Source: Clostridia bacterium
GTDB taxonomy: Bacteria > Bacillota > Clostridia > Christensenellales > HGM11417
NCBI GenBank assembly: GCA_017407365.1
Contig: JAFQWR010000073.1
Coordinates: 1 to 5,233, forward strand
Reading direction: 5' to 3'
Length of the DNA: 5,233 bases
A program made the position numbers and the translations under genes. Position 1 is the stretch's first letter, and every line of letters begins with the position of its first letter. Positions 1-5,233 of the stretch are shown here, one piece after another. Below the pieces are notes generated by a model that saw only the letters and a program-made list of their open reading frames with translations, had not been told where the DNA came from and did no database searches.

Positions 1-78
1 ATCGGTGGAGGCGAAGCCCTGCCGTTCCTCTCTTCCAACCCTTTCCCTACTATGAACCGTTTGCTCCGCTTGTTCCAT
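1..78 (-). CDS. 5' end of an unidentified gene following the portal gene (partial)
   Basis: An ATG at 78-76 opens a frame of 26 codons without a stop and runs off the left edge. The visible peptide starts MEQAEQTVHSRERV and is charged and rich in Glu, Gln and Arg. The start is supported by AAAGGAG at 91-85, placed 6 nt upstream, one of the clearest ribosome binding sites in the window. It is co-directional with the portal gene, 344 bp downstream of it. In podovirus-type head operons the gene after the portal is often a scaffold, minor head or capsid gene, so a head-assembly role is a position-based guess. The 26 residues are too few to recognise a family. The start and strand are fairly secure; the function is unknown. 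Confidence 0.6.
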   Translation of the reverse strand, partial: MEQAEQTVHSRERVGREERQGFASTD

Positions 79-422
79 TCCCTTCTCCTTTCTTTATAAT
101 CATAGGGCTTCCCCCATACCCCAAATTGCAATGACGGTATTTCTCAGCAAAATCCGCCCCAAAGCCCTGCAAAACACGGGCGCGCCCTCTTTATCGCCTT
201 TCCGCTTTTTGCCGTAAGAGCCCTGCCACGCCTGTTGTTTATCGCAAGCTCTGCCCCTTTGCCGTAGCATCCAGAAATTGCAGGCGCGCCCTCTTTATCG
301 CATTTTTGCTATATCGCAATCACTGCTCCTTTGCAAATATCCCAAGGCAAGCGCTTACCGTTACGCCCGATCAAGCGCAAGTCCGCTTTTCTATACCGCA
401 GGGGTTATTGTATAAAAACCTT
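79..422. other. Non-coding gap between portal gene and next gene, with degenerate repeats
   Basis: This 344-bp stretch has no open frame with a ribosome binding site on either strand. It holds the compound repeat listed at 179-334. It also has a near-palindrome at 346-359 (AAGCGCTT core flanked by GG and CC) and, at 370-380, an ATCAAGCGCAA-like core shared with the internal repeat of the terminase gene. I see no convincing intrinsic terminator just after the portal stop, so transcription may read through into the next gene. A gap this long is unusual inside a head operon, where genes normally lie within tens of bases. Confidence 0.6.
179..334. repeat. Two-copy degenerate compound repeat, including an exact 19-bp direct repeat
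   Basis: GGCGCGCCCTCTTTATCGC occurs exactly at 179-197 and again at 283-301, 104 bp apart. A second module follows each copy: 240-262 and 312-334 are both 23 nt, start TATCGCAA and end CCTTTGC, and match at 20 of 23 positions. A GCNNTTTTTGC-like link also recurs (about 203-213 and 301-309). Read on the minus strand, both copies have the same module order, so this looks like a duplicated unit that has drifted. It is probably an intergenic repeat family, but the window holds no other full copy that would prove that. Confidence 0.65.
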
Positions 423-2282
423 CTACACCCCGGTCGCAAGGCTTAACGCCGCCTTATGCGCCTGCACGTGCTGCTTCAATCTCTCTCTTGCGCGATCATC
501 CGCACACTCATATTCCCCCGAAAGCATAAACGCCGAATGCTCACGGATATGCACCTCGTGGTCGTCGATTTCGCTGACGGCAATCTCCTCCGAAAGGCTC
601 TTTAAGCTCTCCTTCTGCGCACGGGACATCTGAAGCGCGGTAATATCCTGACCGCCCTCAATCGAGCCGTAGCCCAGAAGCGAAAGCACTCTTGCCTTCA
701 CACGCTCGCTCACCTTACCCTGCTCGTCGGCAAAAATGCCAAGCTTATACAGGTCTAAAATCATTGCTTTTTTCTGCGCAGGCGTTTCGGTAAGCTCGTT
801 TTCGGTATCCATCACAACCTCGTCCGCCGAAATATCCGCCGCACCGAAGTAGAACACCTCTACCTCGCCGTCCCCGCCCGAAAGCTTCATCAGCCTGGTA
901 CTGCCTGCAAACTGCTTATACAGCCTTAAAAGCTTGGTGCCGATCTCACGCACGGCGCTTCTGATGTTTTCTGCGCTGACCGAAAGCCTGGTGTCGTCCT
1001 GCTCAATCATCAGCTGCAAGGCAATACCGCTGGTAGCCTGCGCATTTGCAATGCTGGTGCGCATCACCTCGCTGACGCCCGAAATCAGCACGAATTCGTT
1101 TAACAGCCTGTCCTCCTCACGGTTGTATTCGGGCGGAATACTGCCTGCATCCAGATACGAGGGTGCGCGACTGCCCTGTCGGTACACCAGAATCTTGCCG
1201 GGTGCAAGCCCCTCGTCCGAGAGCGCCTCAACGTCTACCGAGCCGTCCTCCACCGCAAGCACACCGCCCGAAATGCGGTTCATCAGCTCTAATTTTCTGT
1301 TTTTTACCGCATTGTAGGCACGCTGAATGGGAATACAGCGCTCCACCACACAGCTGCCAAACAGCGAGCCTGCGTTGTTCAGCGAGTTTTGCAGAACAAA
1401 CGGGAAGCCCCTCATATTGCGCTTTTCGTTGGTGTAGGGAAGCGCACCCTCATACAAAAGCTCCTTGCCGCAGACGGTGAGCAATCTTCCCTGCGGATAG
1501 GTTTTCGTGGGGCGCTCGTAATATTCCAGCACCATGGCGTAGCGATCGCTTTTTTCCTTTTCGGTGAGTCTTGGGTTTTTCACGCTCTCGCCCGAAAAAA
1601 CACGCACGGGCTCAGGGTCTACCGTAACCCCCCAGCGCTCTGCAATTTCATCCACGTGCATTGCCTTTGCGTGGATTAAGCTTCTCACCTCGCTTAAATT
1701 CATAGCAGAAAGGTCCTCGGGGTACACCTCAAAGGGCGGACAAACGCTCACCTCCGCCTCTCCCTCAAAAATCGGGTGCGCCTCGGTGCCGCCCACCACA
1801 CGTCCTGCCGCACCGTTCCACGTGATTTTATAAAAAACACTGCCACACGTTTCGCTCCACAGCGTTGCCTGAAGAACAAGGTCTTTTAGCTTCAGGCTTT
1901 CAAAGCAAGATTTCACAATCTTACTCGAAAGCTTTGCCACCTGCAAATCGCTCTCCTCAGGGCCCTCCGCACGCACCGAAACGGTGGGCTGCACACGGGC
2001 AAGCTTGGCAAGCCTTGCCTCCAATATGGGGGCGATGTGGTTGTACGTCTGCTTTTCCTGCCACTCATAGCCCTCCTCGTCCTCCACAAGGTCGCCAAGC
2101 TCCGTCACACGCACGTTCTGATTGCCGTTCAGAAAGCTGAGCGCAAGCTGCCATTTCCCGTCGAAGCTCTTGCGCATCTCCTTGCGCTCCTCAAAGCACT
2201 CCTGCACGAAGGCGCAAAGTGCCTCCTTCCTTCTCTTTTCCGCCACAGCCGCAGCGTCGATTTCCTGTATTCTTTCCCTCAT
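423..2282 (-). CDS. Phage portal protein, podovirus (P22-like) type
   Basis: The 619-residue product is recognised as the portal, the ring protein at the unique capsid vertex through which DNA is packaged and released and on which terminase docks. The N-terminal part (about 1-150) has a helical start, a WQLALSFLNGNQ segment (44-55) and a helix-rich stretch around NHIAPILEARLAKL (81-94), followed by RVQPTVSVRAEG (96-107). The central part (about 300-460) has the features I associate with portals: SLFGSCVVERCIPIQRAYN (306-324), a conserved GVSEVMR (402-408) and a long helix IRSAVREIGTKLLRLYKQF (440-458). The C-terminal segment DDHEVHIREHSAFMLSGEYE (573-592) resembles those of Clostridia prophage portals. 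The ATG start has AAGGAG at 2293-2288, 5 nt upstream. It ends with TAG and lies 100 bp downstream of the terminase gene. The P22-like label is from memory of the family; the portal call is firm, the subfamily less so. Confidence 0.87.
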   Translation of the reverse strand: MRERIQEIDAAAVAEKRRKEALCAFVQECFEERKEMRKSFDGKWQLALSFLNGNQNVRVTELGDLVEDEEGYEWQEKQTYNHIAPILEARLAKLARVQPTVSVRAEGPEESDLQVAKLSSKIVKSCFESLKLKDLVLQATLWSETCGSVFYKITWNGAAGRVVGGTEAHPIFEGEAEVSVCPPFEVYPEDLSAMNLSEVRSLIHAKAMHVDEIAERWGVTVDPEPVRVFSGESVKNPRLTEKEKSDRYAMVLEYYERPTKTYPQGRLLTVCGKELLYEGALPYTNEKRNMRGFPFVLQNSLNNAGSLFGSCVVERCIPIQRAYNAVKNRKLELMNRISGGVLAVEDGSVDVEALSDEGLAPGKILVYRQGSRAPSYLDAGSIPPEYNREEDRLLNEFVLISGVSEVMRTSIANAQATSGIALQLMIEQDDTRLSVSAENIRSAVREIGTKLLRLYKQFAGSTRLMKLSGGDGEVEVFYFGAADISADEVVMDTENELTETPAQKKAMILDLYKLGIFADEQGKVSERVKARVLSLLGYGSIEGGQDITALQMSRAQKESLKSLSEEIAVSEIDDHEVHIREHSAFMLSGEYECADDRARERLKQHVQAHKAALSLATGV

Positions 2283-2382
2283 TCTCTCTCCTTAAAATTG
2301 TTATCCTGCACGGCAGTCGCCGTTGCTTTTCCTGCTCCGCACCCTTTTTCGCGCAAGCACCCTTGCCCCTAAAAACGGCGCA

Positions 2383-3999
2383 TTACCGCAGTCTTTTGCG
2401 AAGCCGCCTGTAAAGCCGCTCCTTATCCCTCGTAATCTCGCTTTTTATCAGCTCTTTTTTCGGCGGCTCGGGGCGGCTCATAATATAGTAGCGAAGCTCG
2501 TCAAGTGCGTGGTCGTCACGCTTGATGGGGTTATCGCCCTCGCCCCACCAATATCCCTTGATTTCACGGATTAAATTGACACAGCTCTTAAAAATAAACA
2601 GCCGCGGTCTGCCGTCCTCGCCCTTTAAGTATTCCTTCACACGGGCAATGCCGCTGAAAAGGTCCTTGTTTACCTCTCTGCTCGTTAAAATGCCGTGGTC
2701 GTAAAACAGCTCCGCAACCGATTTCGACGAGGCAAGCGTGCGCTGACCGGCGGCAGAATCGATGAGCGCGTGCAGTCTGCCCTTATAATCGGTATGCCAG
2801 CCAAGCGAGGCGGCAAGCTCTCTGATGCGGCTTGCGTGGTGCGCAACGTCCTTTTCCGCCTCGTAATGCTCTGCAATCACGTACACGTTTCCGTCGTAGT
2901 CGCAGGCATAAAAGTGGCAGGAGAGCGGATTTTTCAGTCCGGGGTCGATGGAGATTTTATCGTACCACTCCCGCGGCACCGAAAAGGGCTCTATCACGTG
3001 CACGTCCGCCTGAAACTCAGGGTACACCAGCCCGCTGTTGGTGTAAAATCTGCCGTACTTTCTCGATTCCTTTTGCTCCTCGCTCATCGAGGCAGAAAGA
3101 TACCGCTTTTCCTTTGCCGATAAAAAGGGGTTATCCTCCCACGAAAAGAAGATACACCACGCCTCCTTATCCTGCTTGGTATTCAGATAAATATCTTCGT
3201 ACAAAAAGGTGAGGCCCTTCAAGGGTGTCATCGTGCCAAAAATCTCACCCTCTCTGTCCATCACACGCATACGGCATTCCTCGTAGACGTCACGGGGCGG
3301 CTCCTCGTCAAACCAGACGTAGTCGAGGCTTGTACCCTGAAACTTTTCTCTGCCCTGGTCGCAGGTCTTAAACCCAATGCGTGAGATACCGCCAAATACG
3401 TTTCTGATGAGCAGGGTGTCTATCACACCGTAGCCGGGGCTTCCCTTTCTGCCCGACGCCATCACGGTATCTGCAATCCACTCCTCGGGCAGATAGCTTA
3501 AAATCTTCGCCTGCGCAACGTCACGCTGTACCTGCGTAGAGAGCGAAACCACCCAGCCCGAGGTATTGGGCTTGTTCTTCTTATACGGATGAATGCCGCG
3601 CGCCAGCCAGATGCACTCCACCGCGCCGCACTCCGTTTTGCCCGTGCGGTTGCCGCCAAACACCCAACGGTTGCGTTTTTTGCACTTATGAAAGAGCATC
3701 TGTTTTTTATGCACACGCCCCTTGTTGTACCGTGCAAGCGCATTCCCCTCTTTTTTTCTGAGCAGAAGGCTTTCAATCTCCACCATCCGCTTCAACAGCG
3801 CACGCCTTTCTTCCTTGCTCAGCCCTTCGCCGCCTTCGGAAGCAGATACGCCGCCTGCACCCTCGCACAGATCAAGCGCAGGCTGACCTTTGGCATTGTT
3901 GCCATCAGCCGACTCCTGCACTGCCTTATCGCACAAATCAAGCGCAAGCTGACCTTCAAGCAGCACCGCTCGCTCGCGCTCCTCTTCCTTACTCCGCAC
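2383..3999 (-). CDS. Phage terminase large subunit (packaging ATPase and nuclease)
   Basis: The 538-residue product is the motor that cuts concatemeric phage DNA and drives it through the portal using ATP. The ATPase half shows Walker A GGNRTGKT (115-122), Walker B with catalytic Glu in YVWFDEEP (227-234, D231 and E232) and the coupling motif GTMTPLKG (255-262). The RNase H-like nuclease half shows acidic residues at D352 (ISIDPG), D414 (ALIDSAAG) and D496 or D500 (RDDHALDEL), so both activities look intact. The motor domain would normally start near residue 60; residues 1-60 are an extension with a duplicated 22-residue unit (GQLALDLC at 16-23, GQPALDLC at 38-45). The start is a GTG with an in-frame stop just upstream; GGAGG lies 12 nt away, longer than usual, and an out-of-frame ATG sits at a better distance. 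The gene follows the small-subunit candidate by 25 nt. Confidence 0.95.
   Translation of the reverse strand: MRSKEEERERAVLLEGQLALDLCDKAVQESADGNNAKGQPALDLCEGAGGVSASEGGEGLSKEERRALLKRMVEIESLLLRKKEGNALARYNKGRVHKKQMLFHKCKKRNRWVFGGNRTGKTECGAVECIWLARGIHPYKKNKPNTSGWVVSLSTQVQRDVAQAKILSYLPEEWIADTVMASGRKGSPGYGVIDTLLIRNVFGGISRIGFKTCDQGREKFQGTSLDYVWFDEEPPRDVYEECRMRVMDREGEIFGTMTPLKGLTFLYEDIYLNTKQDKEAWCIFFSWEDNPFLSAKEKRYLSASMSEEQKESRKYGRFYTNSGLVYPEFQADVHVIEPFSVPREWYDKISIDPGLKNPLSCHFYACDYDGNVYVIAEHYEAEKDVAHHASRIRELAASLGWHTDYKGRLHALIDSAAGQRTLASSKSVAELFYDHGILTSREVNKDLFSGIARVKEYLKGEDGRPRLFIFKSCVNLIREIKGYWWGEGDNPIKRDDHALDELRYYIMSRPEPPKKELIKSEITRDKERLYRRLRKRLR
3864..3956 (-). repeat. In-frame 66-bp-spaced direct repeat in the 5' part of the terminase gene
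   Basis: A 27-bp segment at 3930-3956 recurs at 3864-3890 with 25 of 27 bases identical; both differences are G/A. The 66-bp spacing keeps frame, so the protein carries two 22-residue units (GQLALDLCDKA and GQPALDLCEGA). It lies in the N-terminal extension ahead of the ATPase domain. A shorter match to the same core (ATCAAGCGCAA) occurs in the non-coding gap at 370-380. It could be a local duplication or a repeat element captured into the coding sequence. Confidence 0.8.
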
Positions 4000-4010
4000 G
4001 AATCATATCC

Positions 4011-4016
4011 ACCTCC
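4011..4016 (-). promoter_or_regulatory. Ribosome binding site of the terminase large subunit, unusually spaced
   Basis: GGAGGT reads on the minus strand from 4016 to 4011. It lies 12 nt (counted from GGAGG) before the in-frame GTG start at 3999, but only 5 nt before an ATG at 4006-4004 in another frame. That ATG opens a frame of just five codons (MIRAE, then TAA at 3991-3989) that overlaps the GTG start. The geometry may lower initiation or couple it to the short frame. Confidence 0.6.
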
Positions 4017-4024
4017 CCCAAAAA

Positions 4025-4276
4025 CTACTTTTCATCGAGCAGCCTTTTCAGCCTCTGATGCTCCGAGAGAAGCTCCTCCTCGCTCATTGCATCTGCGGCG
4101 CCCTCCTTTTCTACCAGAAGCTTTGCCGCGGCGGCATCGGGCGGCACGTGCTTAGCCGTAACCTTACGCCTTTTCAGCACAAGCTTGCCATCCTCCTCGG
4201 CGTATTCGTTCACTGTTTCCTTTGCTGTATAGCCCTTAGCCAGCTTCATCAAGGCCTTTTGCATCCATTCCTCCAC
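4025..4276 (-). CDS. Small conserved phage protein in terminase small subunit position
   Basis: The 83-residue product starts at GTG 4276-4274, because TAAGGAGG (4290-4283) lies exactly 6 nt upstream. The frame is open to another GTG at 4309, but that would place the ribosome binding site inside the gene. The sequence shows a helical N-terminus (EEWMQKALMKLAKGYTAKETVNEY, residues 2-25), a basic strand-like stretch (KLVLKRRKVTAKHVPPDA, 31-48) and an acidic helical C-terminus with MSEEELLSEHQRLKRLL (64-80). This layout, including the KVT..(H/Y)VPPD signature, is one I associate with small proteins just upstream of terminase large subunits in Firmicutes prophages. The likely role is DNA recognition or a terminase accessory, but I see no clear helix-turn-helix, so the small subunit label is inferred mainly from position. 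TerL follows 25 nt downstream. Confidence 0.6.
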   Translation of the reverse strand: MEEWMQKALMKLAKGYTAKETVNEYAEEDGKLVLKRRKVTAKHVPPDAAAAKLLVEKEGAADAMSEEELLSEHQRLKRLLDEK

Positions 4277-4282
4277 CGAAAA

Positions 4283-4290
4283 CCTCCTTA
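4283..4290 (-). promoter_or_regulatory. Strong ribosome binding site that fixes the start of the small terminase-position gene
   Basis: TAAGGAGG reads on the minus strand from 4290 to 4283 and is followed by the 6-nt spacer TTTTCG and GTG at 4276. It is the strongest Shine-Dalgarno match in the window and shows that translation begins 11 codons inside the longest open frame. Confidence 0.8.
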
Positions 4291-4312
4291 TCCTTATTGA
4301 TTGAAGCACGCC

Positions 4313-4334
4313 ACAAAAAAACGGTCAAAGACCT
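4313..4334 (-). terminator. Weak hairpin plus T-tract after the regulator gene (possible attenuator)
   Basis: On the minus strand, GGTC (4333-4330), loop TTT, GACC (4326-4323) and then G and seven T residues (4321-4315) form a small terminator-like element that begins at the stop codon of the sigma-like gene. The stem is only 4 bp, so termination would be partial at best. It could lower expression of the packaging genes relative to the regulator. It could also be chance. Confidence 0.3.
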
Positions 4335-4735
4335 CAACCGACGGCAAGCCTCAGCGACTCTGCCTGCAAATTGCGCTCGCTTAAAAAACGGCGGAAGGCA
4401 ATCAACGCACGGCGCTTTGCCGAATAGCAGGCGTTTTCGCTGACGGAAAGCGATTTACAGATTTCCGCAACGCTCTCGCCGCGAAAGATTCTTCTTGCCT
4501 GCTCTGCCGTTTTTTTGGGAAGCCTCAGATAAAACTCCTCCACCAGCGCCCGATACCGAAGCAATCTTTTTTTGCACTCGGTAAGTCGGAGAATTGCCTC
4601 GTACACACGCTCCGTTTCACCCACAGCCGAGAAGGAGCCAAGCGCAAGCGCAAGCACACGCTCGTCTATTTTGGCAATCCGCTCATCCACTGCACCCATA
4701 CGCAGCAAAAACCTCTTTTCGCACTCTAAATCCAT
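4334..4735 (-). CDS. ArpU / sigma-region-4-like phage transcription regulator (putative)
   Basis: The 133-residue product is largely helical. An N-terminal coiled-coil-like region (about 1-70, rich in Arg, Glu and Leu) precedes a helix-turn-helix: RLPKKTAEQARRIF (71-84), then SVAEICKSL (88-96), the turn SVS (97-99) and a recognition helix with ENACYSAKRRALIAFRRFL (100-118). This matches the region 4 fold of sigma factors, which binds the -35 box, and the ArpU-type regulators found just upstream of terminase genes in Firmicutes prophages. The expected role is to activate late phage genes. I chose ATG at 4735 because AGGGAG (4749-4744) lies 8 nt upstream; the longest frame begins at a GTG at 4744 that overlaps this site. 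It is the first gene after the LexA-box promoter. A helix-turn-helix terminase small subunit is the main alternative. Confidence 0.65.
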   Translation of the reverse strand: MDLECEKRFLLRMGAVDERIAKIDERVLALALGSFSAVGETERVYEAILRLTECKKRLLRYRALVEEFYLRLPKKTAEQARRIFRGESVAEICKSLSVSENACYSAKRRALIAFRRFLSERNLQAESLRLAVG

Positions 4736-4798
4736 TTCTATCACTCCCTATTTCACGGCAGGCCTGCTGCGGTTGGCGCGCCGCTGTAATTCGTGGTT

Positions 4799-4828
4799 AT
4801 TATATCATTCCGAACATTTGTTTGTCAA
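4799..4828 (-). promoter_or_regulatory. Sigma-A promoter with extended -10, driving the packaging operon
   Basis: On the minus strand, TTGACA (4828-4823, perfect -35) and TATAAT (4804-4799, perfect -10) are separated by 18 nt. The -10 is preceded by TGA, giving the extended form TGnTATAAT. Transcription should start near 4791-4794, leaving a leader of about 55-60 nt before the ATG at 4735. It is the only strong promoter I see in the window and it points into the regulator-terminase-portal operon. The 18-nt spacer is slightly long, which the extended -10 would offset. Confidence 0.85.
4811..4824. promoter_or_regulatory. LexA (SOS) box inside the promoter spacer
   Basis: CGAACATTTGTTTG matches the Gram-positive LexA/DinR consensus CGAACRNRYGTTYG at 13 of 14 positions; the only difference is T at position 8, in the variable centre. 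It covers the promoter spacer and the last two bases of the -35 box, so bound LexA would block RNA polymerase. The prediction is repression in normal growth and induction after DNA damage. The consensus is known from Bacillus; whether this host's LexA uses the same box is inferred. Confidence 0.75.
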
Positions 4829-4863
4829 GAAATCTGTTCGCCTTATTTTTCCCCTCCTCCCCC

Positions 4864-4883
4864 TTTGTTTTATATAAAACAAA
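4864..4883. promoter_or_regulatory. Perfect 20-bp palindrome upstream of the promoter (possible operator)
   Basis: TTTGTTTTAT followed directly by ATAAAACAAA is a perfect inverted repeat with no spacer. Its centre is about 80 bp upstream of the predicted transcription start, a reasonable place for a dimeric activator or a second repressor. A pyrimidine-rich tract (4851-4863; G-rich on the transcribed strand's sense copy) lies between it and the -35 box. Being AT-rich, it could also be a DNA-melting or bending site. The protein that binds it is not identifiable here. Confidence 0.5.
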
Positions 4884-4988
4884 CATTTTTTCGCATTATT
4901 CTAACAAAGCCTGTGCGAAAAAAACAGCACGCCTGCCCATACCGCAAAAACCCTCTGGCAAAAATTTTTTTACCTGTTTTTCGCTTCG
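4884..4988. other. AT-rich non-coding spacer between the operator region and the tandem array
   Basis: No gene or clear structure is seen here beyond runs of A and T (for example around 4917-4924 and 4960-4971). A short TTTTTCGCTTC stretch just before 4989 weakly resembles the end of the repeat unit and may be its eroded edge. Confidence 0.5.
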
Positions 4989-5233
4989 GACTGCCGCTCC
5001 CCTCTTCCCAAAAAACACAGGGCAACCCTCTCCCTCAGGCGTACGGATTTTCCGCCCCGACTGCCGCTCCCCTCTCTCCCAAAAAACACAGGGCAACCCT
5101 CTCCCTCATACGGACGGATTTTCCGCCCCTACTGCCGCTCCCCTCTCTCCCAAAAAGCATAAGGCAACCAACTCCCTCATACGGACGGATTTTCCGCCCC
5201 GACTGCCGATCCCCTCTTCCCAAAAAGCATAAG
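4989..5233. repeat. Tandem array of a 70/71-bp unit, about 3.5 copies, continuing beyond the window
   Basis: The units are 4989-5058 (70 bp), 5059-5129 (71), 5130-5200 (71) and 5201-5233 (cut by the window edge). Each starts near ACTGCCGCTCCCCTCT, passes through an A-run and a GGCAACC block, and ends with CGGATTTTCCGCCCC, which contains the small inverted repeat CGGA-TTT-TCCG. Units 1 and 2 share ACACAGGGCAACCCTCT, while units 3 and 4 share GCATAAGG (with CAACCAACT in unit 3). A unit length that is not a multiple of three and the frame changes between copies argue against coding. There is no spacer variation, so this is not CRISPR. Confidence 0.9.

Noticed and set aside
94..100. A TATAAA -10-like motif just before the leftmost gene
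   Set aside because: No acceptable -35 box lies at the right distance, and the motif is nearly on top of the ribosome binding site.
100..270. Minus-strand 56-codon frame in the gap (starts MLRQRGRACDK)
   Set aside because: It has no ribosome binding site and overlaps the degenerate repeat copies, so it is more likely a chance frame.
331..633. Plus-strand 100-codon frame overlapping the portal gene end
   Set aside because: It is antisense to a well-supported portal gene and has no recognisable protein features.
3589..4155. Plus-strand 188-codon frame opposite the terminase genes
   Set aside because: It is a shadow of the terminase reading frames on the other strand, with no ribosome binding site evidence.
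4880..4893. Second possible LexA box (CAAACATTTTTTCG)
   Set aside because: It fits the consensus at most positions but lacks the core G of the GTTCG half, which is normally required.
4594..5232. Long plus-strand open frame of about 212 codons, plus minus-strand frames at 4896-5096 and 5035-5223, across the right flank
   Set aside because: They arise from the tandem array, which stays open in several frames at once. The unit length shifts frame between copies, none has a convincing ribosome binding site, and the plus-strand frame also runs antisense over the regulator gene and its promoter.
4989..5233. CRISPR-like repetition
   Set aside because: The whole 70/71-bp unit is conserved and there are no unique spacers between short repeats, so it is a plain tandem repeat.

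Overview
The window looks like part of a tailed-phage packaging and head module, most likely a prophage or a prophage-derived element, in a Gram-positive host of the Clostridia type. The host guess rests on strong AAGGAG-type ribosome binding sites, frequent GTG starts, a textbook sigma-A promoter and a LexA box of the Gram-positive form. It is an inference; nothing here names a species.

Every gene I can support is on the minus strand, so the operon reads from right to left. It starts at a promoter at 4799-4828: a TTGACA -35 box and an extended TGnTATAAT -10 box, with a near-consensus LexA (SOS) box in the spacer. The genes follow in this order: a small sigma-region-4-like (ArpU-type) protein (4334-4735); an 83-residue protein in the terminase small subunit position (4025-4276); the terminase large subunit with complete ATPase and nuclease motifs (2383-3999); and a podovirus-type portal protein (423-2282). 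After a 344-bp gap without a convincing gene, which holds a degenerate two-copy repeat, a new gene opens with a good ribosome binding site at position 78 and runs off the left edge.

Terminase, its putative small partner and the portal form the motor that pumps DNA into a prohead. The sigma-like protein at the head of the operon is in the usual place for a late-gene regulator. The layout suggests that DNA damage, through loss of LexA, turns on the regulator and the packaging genes directly. That is the most interesting reading of this window, because late phage genes are more often reached indirectly.

The right flank (4736-5233) is non-coding. It carries the promoter, a perfect 20-bp palindrome at 4864-4883, a pyrimidine-rich tract, and a tandem array of about 3.5 copies of a 70/71-bp unit that continues past the window edge. 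No integrase, repressor, lysis or tail gene is visible, so the window alone cannot say whether the element is a full prophage, a satellite or a remnant.
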